Notes: generated from the sequence alone by a model not told the origin. Shown: positions 53,419 to 62,717, numbered from the stretch's first letter. The stretch: 64,000 bases of DNA from Polynucleobacter sp. AP-Nino-20-G2 (GCF_018688235.1 NZ_CP061313.1:434001-498000), one strand, 5' to 3'. Made by a program: numbers and translations.

Positions 53419-54429
53419 TTGACTGCCTCAAGTAACTTCAATATCAATTTCAAGAAATATCTCGAGTCCACCAAGGTGAAGGGCGAGGCTATTCCTGCTG
53501 GCTTGCAAGAATTACTCTTAGCAGTGGCTGATACCTGCTCCACGTTGAGTCATGAGGTTGCCCAAGGCGCCTTAATTGGTTTATTGGGCTCAGCTGGTAC
53601 TGGCAATGTCCAGGGAGAGGTACAGCAAAAATTGGATGTCATTGCAAATGACCTCTTGATTGAAGGGGTTCAGGGTTGCAAGTCTTTGGCGGGCCTGGCA
53701 TCGGAAGAGATGGAATTGCCGGTAGCGGTGCAGGGAACCGGTGACTACTTATTGCTATTCGACCCACTTGATGGTTCATCCAATATTGATGTGAATGTTT
53801 CGATTGGAACGATATTCTCGGTGCTGAAGAAACAAGACCCATCTGCGCCTTTGCAGACCTCTGACTTCTTATTGTCAGGCCGTCATCAAGTAGCTGCCGG
53901 CTATGTTGTTTACGGGCCTCAAACCACCATGGCCTTAACCTTAGGCAACGGTGTGGTGATGTTTACCTTGAATAAAGTCACCGGTGAATTTGTCTTAATT
54001 AAACATGCTGTTGAGATTGCGCACTCTACTAAAGAGTTCGCAATCAATATGTCCAACATGCGTCACTGGGCTGAGCCTGTGCGTCGTTATGTTGAAGAGT
54101 GTCTGGCTGGTGTTAGTGGTGAGCGCGACAAAGATTTCAATATGCGCTGGATTGCCTCTATGGTGGCCGATGTTCATCGCGTGCTTTCTCGTGGCGGCAT
54201 CTTTATGTATCCATGGGATCAGCGTGAGCCCCATAAGCCAGGTAAGCTGCGCTTGATGTATGAGGCCAATCCGATGAGCTTCTTAGTGGAGCAGGCTGGT
54301 GGTGCCTCTACCAACGGTGATCAATTGATCATGGATTTGGTCCCAACCGATTTGCATGAACGTGTCTCTGTCATGCTGGGCTCCAAGGAAGAGATCGAGC
54401 GTTTACAGCATTACCACTCGCAGGTCTAA
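53419..54429 (+). CDS. fbp: Fructose-1,6-bisphosphatase class I
   Basis: A 336-residue gluconeogenic phosphatase. The metal-binding loop DPLDGSSNIDVNVSIGTIFSV and the substrate loop (SGRHQVAAGYVVYGPQTTM) are clear, as is the C-terminal KLRLMYEANPMSFLVEQAGG. The start is a TTG at 53419, preceded by a GGAGA ribosome site. The neighbouring vapBC pair is divergent. A strong terminator follows. Confidence 0.95.
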   Translation: MTASSNFNINFKKYLESTKVKGEAIPAGLQELLLAVADTCSTLSHEVAQGALIGLLGSAGTGNVQGEVQQKLDVIANDLLIEGVQGCKSLAGLASEEMELPVAVQGTGDYLLLFDPLDGSSNIDVNVSIGTIFSVLKKQDPSAPLQTSDFLLSGRHQVAAGYVVYGPQTTMALTLGNGVVMFTLNKVTGEFVLIKHAVEIAHSTKEFAINMSNMRHWAEPVRRYVEECLAGVSGERDKDFNMRWIASMVADVHRVLSRGGIFMYPWDQREPHKPGKLRLMYEANPMSFLVEQAGGASTNGDQLIMDLVPTDLHERVSVMLGSKEEIERLQHYHSQV

Positions 54430-54474
54430 TTGCCCGGAAGACCTCTACAGAGTTTGGGTGCAGTACTTGTAATA

Positions 54475-54503
54475 AAAAAGCTCAATCAGTGATTGGGCTT
54501 TTT
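54475..54503. terminator. Bidirectional terminator between fbp and cphA
   Basis: AAAAAGCTCAATCA pairs with TGATTGGGCTTTTT (one G-U pair), giving a stem with a T tract in both directions. It ends fbp on the plus strand and the cphA transcript on the minus strand. Confidence 0.85.
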
Positions 54504-54535
54504 GCTTATGGACTTGCCAAGAAGGGCGCGCCTCC

Positions 54536-57106
54536 TTAGGGCTGAACCTTTTCCTTCAGATAAGCAAGCGACTCTTCAACTTGGTCAATCAAGATCAGGC
54601 AGATATCCCCAGCAGACAAATCACTCAAGGCGGCATCGATGGCCAGGAATTCACCCGTAATCTCTTTTACTTGCTTGGCTCTAGTGGTTCCAACTAAACC
54701 TTCTTTCAGGAGCTTGAGCACTTCACCATCTTCACGACCGCGTTGGCACTGGTCTTGATACAAAATGACATTGTCAAAGCTGTTGCCCAAGATTCTGGTG
54801 AGGTCGCGGATATCTTCATCACGACGATCACCAGCACCACTAATAACTACGTGGCTCTTCTTGGGCTTCATCGCCTCGATGGCGCTTGCTAGGGCGCGCA
54901 TTGCATCGGGGTTATGTCCGTAATCAGCAATGACGGTTGCCCCTTTGTGCTGGAACTGATTGAAGCGTCCTGGCACTACATTGGCTGAGCTTTCAAATGA
55001 ATGTAAGCCACGAGCAATTTTTTCAGCATCTAAACCAAGCGCCCAAGCGGCGCCAATAGAAGCCATCGCATTTTCTACTTGGAATCCCAATACGCCATTT
55101 TGGGTAAATGGAATCTCGCTAACCGGGAAGCGGAAGAGTACGCGCGAACCTTTCGATGCTACGATATAAGTGCCATCACAGTAAATCACTTTTTTATTCT
55201 TAGCGCGGTGTGCGGCAATAACCGGGTGGTGTTGATTTTGCGCAAAGAAAATCACCCGACCCGTGCAAACATCACCCATCTTCGCTACGATTGGATCAGC
55301 AGCGTTCAGTACCGCAGCTCCTGTTGGAGCTACATTTTGCACAACAACGCGCTTGAGAATCGCCAAATCCTCAACGCTGGTGATGTAGTTCAGGCCCAAG
55401 TGGTCACCTTCGCCAATATTGGTCACTACTGCAACTTCGCAGCGATCAAAGCCAAGACCCTCGCGTAACATGCCGCCACGAGCTGTTTCCAGGACCGCTG
55501 CATCCACGTCTGGGTGCATTAAGACATTGCGAGCGCTTTTGGGGCCACTGCAGTCACCAGAATCAATCAGGCGATGGTTGATATAGACGCCATCGGTAGT
55601 GGTCATGCCGACCCGCAGACCGGTTTCATTGAGAAGGTGTGAGATTAATCGCACCGTCGTGGTTTTGCCATTGGTGCCAGTTACTGCGACTACTGGAATG
55701 CGTCCATCTTCACCCAGGGGGTACATCATATTGATGATATCTTCGCCAACGGGACGGCTCTTGCCATAGGAGGGCTTGAGATGCATGCGCAGGCCGGGCG
55801 CGGCATTTACCTCAACAATGCCACCACCTTGTGATTCCAATGGCTTGTAGATAGCTTCGCACAGAATGTCTACGCCAGCGATATCTAAACCAATCATTTG
55901 TGCGGCAGCAATCGCGCTAGCAGCTACATCAGGATGAACATCATCGGTTACATCGGTCGCTGTTCCGCCGGTGCTCAGGTTTGCATTGTTGCGTAATAAA
56001 ACACGCTCACCAGTTTTGGGAACGTATTGCGGAGAAAGATTGTTGCTGGCTAAATGTGCGAGCGCAATGTCATCGAAGCGGATTTTAGTTAATGCAGTGG
56101 CATGGCCATCACCGCGCAGTGGATTCTTATTCTCCAGTTCAACCAATTCGGCAACGGTGTGCTTGCCATCGCCAACCACTTGCGCTGGCTCACGTCTAGC
56201 CGCTGCGGAGAGGCGATTGCCAACTACAAGTAAGCGATAGTCGGCACCAGGTAGATAGCGCTCGACAATGGTTTCGCGTCCGAACGCTTGAGTAACAATG
56301 AAGCCCGCACGTACTTCAGCTTCTGTCTGAATATTCGCAACGACACCCTTACCTTGATTGCCATCTTTGGGCTTTAAGACGATGGGGCCGCCAATCTTTT
56401 GGGCTGCACGCCATGCGTCATCCGCAGTCGTGACTACTTCACCAGTGGGTACTGATACGCCAGCGGCAGCGAGTAGGTTCTTGGTAAGTTCTTTATCTTG
56501 AGCGATCGCCTCGGCAATAGCGCTAGTGTCACTGGTTTCAGCAGCCTGAATCCGTTTTTGTTTGCTGCCCCAACCAAATTGCACCATGCTGCCTTCTGTC
56601 ATGCGGCGGAAGGGGATATTTCTTTGAACCGCGGCATCTACGATGGAGCCTGTGCTCGGTCCAAGACGCACGTCCTCATAAAGCGCTTCCAATTCAGAAA
56701 GGGCTGCTGCCAAATCAAATGGAACGTCATTTAGCGTTGCTTGAATTAATCCAAAAGCGAAGTCAAAGGCCATCCGCCCCACAACTTCCTCTGTGTACTC
56801 AACCACCACTTGGTAAACGCCATCTTCAATAGTTTGGACGGTACGGCTAAAGGTTACTGGACAGCCAGCTTGAGACTGGAGGCCAAGGGCGGCGTGTTCC
56901 AAGGCATGAGCCAAAGAAAGAATTTCGTTATGGCCGCCGCGGCGCATGCTTCCTAATTGGGGGAAGCGCTCACGGATCTTGGTTTCGAACTGAGGAATAG
57001 TGTCAATAGAGCGTTCAGTTTCTTCGCAGGAAACGATAGCTTCTAAAGCGGTGTGGCGGCTCCATAAATTCGGGCCGCGCAACATGCGAATACGGGTAAT
57101 TTCCAA
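54536..57106 (-). CDS. cphA: Cyanophycin synthetase
   Basis: An 856-residue CphA, which polymerises aspartate and arginine into cyanophycin with ATP. It has an N-terminal domain, an ATP-grasp domain (about residues 190-470, GPIVLKPKDGNQGKGV, GIVEVNAAPGLRMHLKP) that adds Asp, and a Mur-ligase-like domain with an intact P-loop GTNGKTTT (Lys481) that adds Arg, including the C-terminal lobe (PGRFNQF, IADYGHNPDAMRAL). The start is a TTG directly after the cphA' stop. The upstream paralogue cphA' and the divergent ABC/DUF1854 genes form a cyanophycin locus. Confidence 0.93.
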   Translation of the reverse strand: MEITRIRMLRGPNLWSRHTALEAIVSCEETERSIDTIPQFETKIRERFPQLGSMRRGGHNEILSLAHALEHAALGLQSQAGCPVTFSRTVQTIEDGVYQVVVEYTEEVVGRMAFDFAFGLIQATLNDVPFDLAAALSELEALYEDVRLGPSTGSIVDAAVQRNIPFRRMTEGSMVQFGWGSKQKRIQAAETSDTSAIAEAIAQDKELTKNLLAAAGVSVPTGEVVTTADDAWRAAQKIGGPIVLKPKDGNQGKGVVANIQTEAEVRAGFIVTQAFGRETIVERYLPGADYRLLVVGNRLSAAARREPAQVVGDGKHTVAELVELENKNPLRGDGHATALTKIRFDDIALAHLASNNLSPQYVPKTGERVLLRNNANLSTGGTATDVTDDVHPDVAASAIAAAQMIGLDIAGVDILCEAIYKPLESQGGGIVEVNAAPGLRMHLKPSYGKSRPVGEDIINMMYPLGEDGRIPVVAVTGTNGKTTTVRLISHLLNETGLRVGMTTTDGVYINHRLIDSGDCSGPKSARNVLMHPDVDAAVLETARGGMLREGLGFDRCEVAVVTNIGEGDHLGLNYITSVEDLAILKRVVVQNVAPTGAAVLNAADPIVAKMGDVCTGRVIFFAQNQHHPVIAAHRAKNKKVIYCDGTYIVASKGSRVLFRFPVSEIPFTQNGVLGFQVENAMASIGAAWALGLDAEKIARGLHSFESSANVVPGRFNQFQHKGATVIADYGHNPDAMRALASAIEAMKPKKSHVVISGAGDRRDEDIRDLTRILGNSFDNVILYQDQCQRGREDGEVLKLLKEGLVGTTRAKQVKEITGEFLAIDAALSDLSAGDICLILIDQVEESLAYLKEKVQP

Positions 57107-59299
57107 TTAAGCCTCTGTTGGAACGCTGGCGTCGGAAACGAAGGTTTCAGCACCAGCTTCAATAACGTTGAACGGAATGTCTAAAGCCCACGCTGCGGCA
57201 ATCGCTGCACCTAAGTTCATGGCTTTCCATGGGGCAGCTGAGTCAGGCTCAGAGTGACGCGGAACTGGAATACTCTTTTGATCCTGATTGCCACACTTCA
57301 GAGTAATTTGTTGTTTACCAACCAGAACTAGGCGACCACCTTTTTTCAGGTGCTCTTTCGCTGTAGTGCTGGAAGAATCTTGCGTGAAGAAGATGACCTC
57401 GCCATCACAAAGCTCCGCCATCTTTTCAACCATCGGGTCATCCGCATTTAATACGGCGACACCAGTAGGCAGTACGACATCCACTTGAGTTCTGACAATA
57501 CTGAATACCTGGTCTTCATCATAAATGGCGTACTGAGGGAAATTTGCTGAGGGATCAACATTCAGTACAACGCCAACTTGGCAACGATCGTAGGCAAGGC
57601 CTTCAATCAACATGGATAGATTATTGTTTTCAATTACGGCCGCTTCAACTGCGCGATTTAATAAAGTACGACGCGCATTTTCCCAGTTGGCTGCATTACT
57701 TTTCTGGATAGAGCGATGACCGAAGAACAATCCTTTGCTGCAAGATAGGCCAACATATAGATTAGTCAATCTCAAAAAGTGAGCAATCATTTCGGCGACG
57801 GGCGTTTTGCCGCGCGCGCCACAGACACCCACTACCGGGATGCGGAAGTCAGCTCCGGGAGGGAAGAGGTGGTTCGCAATCTCTTTACCAACTGGTTGTG
57901 GTTTGCCGCTCGCAGGCTTTAAGTGCATCAATAAGCCTGGGCCTGCATTGACTTCAACAATTGCCGCATTTTGCGATTCGAGAGGCTTGCTAATATCTTG
58001 TGCCACGAGATCCACGCCGGCAATCTCCAGCCCAACAACGCGAGCAGCAAGCGCTACTTGGCTGGCTACCTCTGGGTGAACGAGGTCTGTGACATCAAAG
58101 GCTACATTGCCATTGCTTTGAATGAGTACTTTTTGATCCAGTGCGGGAATGCTTGATCCAGTCAATTTCTGGCGTGCGAGCTCAAGCTCCACTGCGGAAT
58201 CAATTCTTACTGGATTGAGTGGGTGCTCTTCGGCAGTGCCACGACGTGGATCAGAATTAATCTGAATTTGAATGAGTTCCAGCACGGTGTGTTTGCCGTC
58301 ACCGGTAACCCAAACAGTTTCACCTTTGGCCGCCGCAACTACTTTGTTACCAACAACTAGCAAGCGGTGTTCGTCGCCAATGATGTGACGCTCTACCAAG
58401 ACTTCGCTACCCTCATCGATTGCTACGGCATAGGCTGCTTCAATTTCTTGTTGGGTGTAGAGGTTAATAAATACCCCGCGACCATGATTGCCATCGATCG
58501 GTTTTACTACCACCGGTAATCCAATATCTTGAGCCGCTTCCCAGGCGTCATCAGGGCTAGTGACTGTACGACCCTCTGGGGTTGGCACACCTGCGCTAGC
58601 TAGCAGACTTTTTGTTAAGTCTTTATCGCGAGAAATGGTTTCAGCAATTGCGCTCGTTTGGTCTGTCTCCGCTGTCCATATGCGACGTTGTTTAGCGCCA
58701 TAGCCAAGCTGAACGAGGTTGCCTTCGGATAATCTAATTGAAGGAATGCCGCGCTCTTCAGCTGCGTTCACGATGCAGGCCGTACTAGGTCCAAGCAATA
58801 GATCATCCCCAAGTTCGCGCAGATTTTCAATAATCATGGCGACTTCAGCTACGGGATCTTTTGTGTCCTGAGCTAGGGTGAGATATAAATCTCGTGCGTA
58901 TTTGAGAGCCGTTAAGGTCACTTCCTCATTGATCGCGCTAACCATCACCTTGTAAACGCCGCGGCGATCACCGTCTCGAGCTTTGCCAAATCCACCAGGG
59001 ATGCCGGCGAGATTTTGGAGTTCTAGGGTGAGGTGTTCAAGAATGTGGGCGGGCCAAGTACCTTCTTCGACTCGTTTTAAGAATCCGCCAGCTTCACCAT
59101 AGCTACAGCGATGCTCGTGGAGACTAGGAAGCGCTTTTAGCAAGCGATCATAGAACCCAGGAATTAAATTGGATGGGTAGTCCTCTAGGTCGCCGATATC
59201 AACCCAGACCTCAATGACCGGATGGTAGGTCCACATATTGGGACCACGGAGATGCTTGACACTCAGAATCTCGATTGTTTTATCTAATAATTGGGGCAT
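57107..59299 (-). CDS. Cyanophycin synthetase-like protein CphA'
   Basis: A 730-residue paralogue of CphA. The N-terminal and ATP-grasp domains are complete (LPVVVKPIDGNHGRGV, AIVEVNAGPGLLMHLKP). The Mur-ligase P-loop is changed to CGARGKTP (Lys498), and the protein ends before the C-terminal Mur lobe, about 125 residues short of CphA. It may be an accessory or dipeptide-joining synthetase, resembling the CphA' described in Ralstonia eutropha. Conserved length and reading frame argue against decay. It is the first gene of the cphA'-cphA operon. Confidence 0.85.
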   Translation of the reverse strand: MPQLLDKTIEILSVKHLRGPNMWTYHPVIEVWVDIGDLEDYPSNLIPGFYDRLLKALPSLHEHRCSYGEAGGFLKRVEEGTWPAHILEHLTLELQNLAGIPGGFGKARDGDRRGVYKVMVSAINEEVTLTALKYARDLYLTLAQDTKDPVAEVAMIIENLRELGDDLLLGPSTACIVNAAEERGIPSIRLSEGNLVQLGYGAKQRRIWTAETDQTSAIAETISRDKDLTKSLLASAGVPTPEGRTVTSPDDAWEAAQDIGLPVVVKPIDGNHGRGVFINLYTQQEIEAAYAVAIDEGSEVLVERHIIGDEHRLLVVGNKVVAAAKGETVWVTGDGKHTVLELIQIQINSDPRRGTAEEHPLNPVRIDSAVELELARQKLTGSSIPALDQKVLIQSNGNVAFDVTDLVHPEVASQVALAARVVGLEIAGVDLVAQDISKPLESQNAAIVEVNAGPGLLMHLKPASGKPQPVGKEIANHLFPPGADFRIPVVGVCGARGKTPVAEMIAHFLRLTNLYVGLSCSKGLFFGHRSIQKSNAANWENARRTLLNRAVEAAVIENNNLSMLIEGLAYDRCQVGVVLNVDPSANFPQYAIYDEDQVFSIVRTQVDVVLPTGVAVLNADDPMVEKMAELCDGEVIFFTQDSSSTTAKEHLKKGGRLVLVGKQQITLKCGNQDQKSIPVPRHSEPDSAAPWKAMNLGAAIAAAWALDIPFNVIEAGAETFVSDASVPTEA

Positions 59300-59492
59300 A
59301 TGTGGATGGGGAGGGTCGGCGCCACTTCAACGGGTGAGGGCGAGGATGTCTCGGACTGTCTCTCAGGTTCTAGTAATTATTGAAAATCCACAAAATTAGC
59401 AAAAATACATAAAAAAGCCTATTACGACAATTTAACGGTTTTCTGGCCTTAAAAGTTGACAGAGCCGCTAAATCTAAAAAATCTGACTCCAC

Positions 59493-59498
59493 TATACT
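59493..59498 (+). promoter_or_regulatory. Candidate -10 for the ABC transporter gene
   Basis: TATACT lies 11 bp before the ATG, predicting a very short leader. A TTGACA at about 59456 is too far away (over 30 bp) to be its -35, so the promoter may depend on an activator. The 209-bp gap 59300-59508 also has to hold the promoter of cphA'. Confidence 0.3.
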
Positions 59499-59508
59499 TT
59501 TAGGATCA

Positions 59509-61848
59509 ATGAAGCCAGAAATTTCCCCATTCGTTCCTCCCCTACCAAGCGATTGGATTGCTACCTTACTTGGCCCTCAATCCCCTGTTAAGGCTGTTAG
59601 TTCAATACTGGCGTGGGTAGAGCTCGATCTTGATCTCGAGATGCGCTTCAGAAAAAGCATGCTTTGCCTTATCCCCACAGGCTTATTTTGGACGGATGGA
59701 GAGCATTCTGAATTTTGGCCTATTAGCCCTAAAGCTAGGATCTTGCATGGCGATCATGCGGGGGTCGGGCATCTCAAGCTGGAATCCGACGATAAGCTTT
59801 TGAGGGTTTGGTACTTCACTTTGGCGGTTAATCCCCAAATTCTGCGTTTACAAAGTGGTTTTCGTCAGCTGGTCCGTGGTGAGCATGGTAGCGAGCTTGC
59901 TACTGAAGTTTCTGAGTATGACAAGCAGGTCTGTCCAATTTGCCTCAGTCCCAAGCCTGCAAATTCTGACGCTTGCCCTACATGCGATCCAGAAGAAGAT
60001 GCGCCTCCCTCAACTTGGACTCTATTTAAGTTGTGGCGTTTTGCTCGCCCATACAAGAAAGAGCTCTTGCTGGGTTTTGTTTTAACCTTGCTCTCAACGG
60101 GAGCGACTTTAATACCTCCGTATCTGACGATGCCACTGATGGATCATGTGCTGATTCCCTATGAGCGCGGCAATCCGATTGATTTCCATTTAGCCAGCAA
60201 GTATTTGGCCGCATTATTTGGTGCAGCCATTGTGGCGTGGGGTCTTGGTTGGTGGAAAACATATCTACTTGCTTTAGTAAGTGAGCGGATTGGAGCTGAC
60301 TTACGCAACACTACCTTTGAGCATTTACTCAAACTTTCCCTCGAGTATTTTGGTGGGAAAAGAACTGGCGATTTAATCGCGCGTATTGGCGCCGAGACAG
60401 ATCGTATCTGCGTATTTTTATCTTTATATGCCCTGGATTTTGCTACCGATGTACTGATGATCACGATGACCGCGGCTATTTTGGTATCGATTGATCCATT
60501 GCTGGCCCTAGTTACATTAGCGCCTTTGCCATTTATCGTGTGGATGATTCATGTAGTGCGCGATAAGTTGCGTTTTGGCTTTGAAAAGATTGATCGTATT
60601 TGGTCTGAGGTCACTAATATTTTGGCGGACACTATTCCAGGCATTCGTGTGGTTAAAGCTTTTGCCCAAGAAGATCGCGAGCTCAAGCGCTTTGTGGATT
60701 CGAATAAACATAACCTGCAAATCAATGATCGCGTAAATCGAGTGTGGGGATTGTTTTCTCCAACAGTGACTTTGCTCACTGAAACCGGTTTGCTAGTTGT
60801 GTGGGGTTTTGGTATTTGGCAGGTGGCGCATCAAAAAGTCACCGTTGGTGTATTGATTGCTTTCCTGGCATATATCGGCCGTTTTTATATTCGCCTTGAT
60901 TCAATGAGTCGCATTGTTTCGCACACCCAAAAAGCAGCCGCTGGAGCAAAACGTATCTTTGATATTTTGGATCATGTCTCTAGCGTCCCTGAGCCTATTA
61001 ACCCAACTCCTTTAGGTGAAGTAAAAGGCCGCATCTCCTTGCGTGGCGTGGGTTTCCGTTATGGTAATCGCGCGGTATCCAAGGGAATCGATCTTGATAT
61101 TGCTCCTGGTGAAATGATTGGCTTGGTTGGGCATAGTGGCTCAGGCAAGAGTACGTTAGTGAATTTAATTTGTCGCTTTTATGATGTGAGTAGCGGTTCA
61201 ATTGCTTTAGATGGTCGCGACATTCGCAGTATTGGAATTGCGGACTATCGCAAGCGCATCGGCTTGGTTCTTCAGGAGCCATTTTTATTCTTTGGCACGA
61301 TTGCTGAAAATATCGCGTATGGAAAGCCCGATGCTACGCGCGAAGAAATTATTGAGGCAGCGCGCGCAGCCCATGCTCATGAATTTATTCTTCGCCTACC
61401 GCTCGGCTATGACTCTTTGGTAGGTGAGCGCGGTCAATCTCTTTCTGGCGGTGAGCGCCAGCGGATCTCTATCGCACGCGCGCTTCTGATTAATCCAAGC
61501 ATTCTGATTTTGGATGAGGCAACATCTTCTGTTGACACCACGACTGAGAAAGAAATTCAGCGCGCTTTAGATAATCTGGTTAAAGGCCGTACCACGATCG
61601 CGATTGCCCATCGACTTTCTACGCTGCGTAAAGCGGATCGTTTGGTAGTGCTAGACAAAGGCGAGATTGTCGAGATTGGATCTCATGATGAGTTGATGGA
61701 TGCACAGGGCGCTTACTACGCCCTATATCAAGCGCAACTTCGTCATGCGGCAGAGCTCGTTGAGGGCGGCGCTATTGGTGAGAGTATTGAAGAGCATAGT
61801 GAAGAAGGCTTAGAAGTACTTGCCAAGGAAACTGGCGGTGGCGTATGA
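59509..61848 (+). CDS. ABC exporter associated with cyanophycin genes
   Basis: A 779-residue half-transporter. The first 165 residues are a soluble extension ending in a zinc-ribbon-like C142-P-I-C145...C156-P-T-C159 motif. Six transmembrane helices follow (about 180-480), then an ABC ATPase with Walker A GHSGSGKST (Lys547), signature LSGGERQRISIARALL and Walker B ILILDEATSSVD. It belongs to the exporter (MsbA-like) class. I recall this type as associated with cyanophycin genes in betaproteobacteria. It is divergent from cphA'-cphA and coupled to DUF1854 by a four-base overlap. The substrate is unknown. Confidence 0.85.
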   Translation: MKPEISPFVPPLPSDWIATLLGPQSPVKAVSSILAWVELDLDLEMRFRKSMLCLIPTGLFWTDGEHSEFWPISPKARILHGDHAGVGHLKLESDDKLLRVWYFTLAVNPQILRLQSGFRQLVRGEHGSELATEVSEYDKQVCPICLSPKPANSDACPTCDPEEDAPPSTWTLFKLWRFARPYKKELLLGFVLTLLSTGATLIPPYLTMPLMDHVLIPYERGNPIDFHLASKYLAALFGAAIVAWGLGWWKTYLLALVSERIGADLRNTTFEHLLKLSLEYFGGKRTGDLIARIGAETDRICVFLSLYALDFATDVLMITMTAAILVSIDPLLALVTLAPLPFIVWMIHVVRDKLRFGFEKIDRIWSEVTNILADTIPGIRVVKAFAQEDRELKRFVDSNKHNLQINDRVNRVWGLFSPTVTLLTETGLLVVWGFGIWQVAHQKVTVGVLIAFLAYIGRFYIRLDSMSRIVSHTQKAAAGAKRIFDILDHVSSVPEPINPTPLGEVKGRISLRGVGFRYGNRAVSKGIDLDIAPGEMIGLVGHSGSGKSTLVNLICRFYDVSSGSIALDGRDIRSIGIADYRKRIGLVLQEPFLFFGTIAENIAYGKPDATREEIIEAARAAHAHEFILRLPLGYDSLVGERGQSLSGGERQRISIARALLINPSILILDEATSSVDTTTEKEIQRALDNLVKGRTTIAIAHRLSTLRKADRLVVLDKGEIVEIGSHDELMDAQGAYYALYQAQLRHAAELVEGGAIGESIEEHSEEGLEVLAKETGGGV

Positions 61849-62321
61849 ATGAATATCAAAAACCGCACGCCCTAGAGCGCGACACATTGGGGCGTCTGGT
61901 CTTGATTGATGCTGCTGGTAATCGTCACGTAGGTGTTTATCCAGTCAGAGCCTTTCCGATTACCGCGCCGGGTGATGGGATCTCCATCATGGATCAGTCG
62001 GGTAAGGAGTTGTGTTGGTTTGATAGCGTCAGTGCGATTCCAGAAGCGGAGCTGGCTTTGATTGAGGAAGAAATGACTACGCGTGAATTCATGCCAGTCA
62101 TTGAGAGAATTACCAAGGTCTCTACCTTCGCTACACCCAGTATTTGGGATATCGAAACTGACCGTGGCCCCACCAGAATTCGTCTAAAGGGCGAAGAAGA
62201 CATCCGTCGAATCGCGGGAAATACCCTCTTAATTGCCGACTCTAATGGCTTGCAATTTCTAATCAAAGATGCAGCCGAGTTGGATAAAGTTAGTAAGAAG
62301 TTATTGGATCGATTCCGCTAG
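61845..62321 (+). CDS. DUF1854 family protein
   Basis: A 158-residue soluble protein of the DUF1854 family. It reads as alternating short beta strands, for example LGRLVLIDAAGNRHVGVYPVRAFPI and WDIETDRGPTRIRLKGEEDIRRI, with no signal peptide or membrane segment. The start overlaps the ABC transporter stop by four bases, so it is probably a partner of that transporter. DUF1854 genes recur beside cyanophycin synthetase genes, but the function is not established. Confidence 0.85.
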   Translation: MNEYQKPHALERDTLGRLVLIDAAGNRHVGVYPVRAFPITAPGDGISIMDQSGKELCWFDSVSAIPEAELALIEEEMTTREFMPVIERITKVSTFATPSIWDIETDRGPTRIRLKGEEDIRRIAGNTLLIADSNGLQFLIKDAAELDKVSKKLLDRFR

Positions 62322-62506
62322 ATTCAAGCTGCTAGGGTAGGTCGACCTTGCCTATATCGATTGCTTGGTGGGGGCGATAGGAAAACTAGTGTTTACGCAC
62401 GCGGAAATCATCTCATTAACACGATTCACATATTTATCCATATAAATCAATGGCTTATATGTTTGTAATTGCTGACTTTTTGACTCTTTAAGCAAATCTT
62501 GAATTG

Positions 62507-62535
62507 TTGCATCGCCATAATATTAGGGTTATACT
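62507..62535 (+). promoter_or_regulatory. Candidate sigma-70 promoter of the 35-residue gene
   Basis: TTGCAT (62507-62512) and TATACT (62530-62535) are separated by 17 bp, the standard spacing. Both lie 29 to 57 bp upstream of the small ORF start. No other promoter-like pair was evident in the gap 62322-62563, which otherwise shows no gene; a CATATAA/TTATATG inverted repeat is at 62440-62461. Confidence 0.6.
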
Positions 62536-62563
62536 CTAGGTATTAACCCTTAAGGAGATTCAA

Positions 62564-62671
62564 ATGACTCAGTTATTGAATATGTTCAACCAGCTTTTTT
62601 CTGAAAGCAAACCAGCTGCTCAGCAGCGCACCCGTCACTATGATTTTGATGGCGCATATCGCGGCATGTAA
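62564..62671 (+). CDS. 35-residue small protein
   Basis: An ATG-started ORF of 35 codons lies eight to ten bases after an AAGGAGA ribosome site, with a strong promoter before it and a rho-independent terminator behind it, which is much better support than ORF length alone. The peptide has an amphipathic N-terminal segment (LLNMFNQLFSES) and a conserved-looking end HYDFDGAYRGM. I do not recognise a family. It is an independent unit between the cyanophycin genes and the OxlT-like gene. Confidence 0.7.
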   Translation: MTQLLNMFNQLFSESKPAAQQRTRHYDFDGAYRGM

Positions 62672-62692
62672 TTCAAAAAAATAGCGTCAAGA

Positions 62693-62717
62693 AAAGCCAC
62701 CCTAGGGTGGCTTTTTT
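62693..62717 (+). terminator. Rho-independent terminator
   Basis: AAAAGCCACCC and GGGTGGCTTTTTT form a hairpin with a long T tract, ending the 35-residue gene transcript. It differs by about one base from the terminator at 35236-35260. Confidence 0.88.

Noticed and set aside
53247..53543. 98-codon minus-strand ORF overlapping the fbp start
   Set aside because: It covers the fbp 5' end and the vapBC-fbp gap, has no ribosome site and no family-like sequence; it is a shadow of fbp plus intergenic DNA.
57107..59299. cphA' as a pseudogene
   Set aside because: The reading frame is intact over 730 codons with conserved ATP-grasp residues, and the short form with altered P-loop resembles a known type of partner synthetase.
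59456..59498. TTGACA and TATACT as one promoter of the ABC transporter gene
   Set aside because: The two hexamers are more than 30 bp apart, far beyond the usual 15-19; only the -10 was kept, at low confidence.
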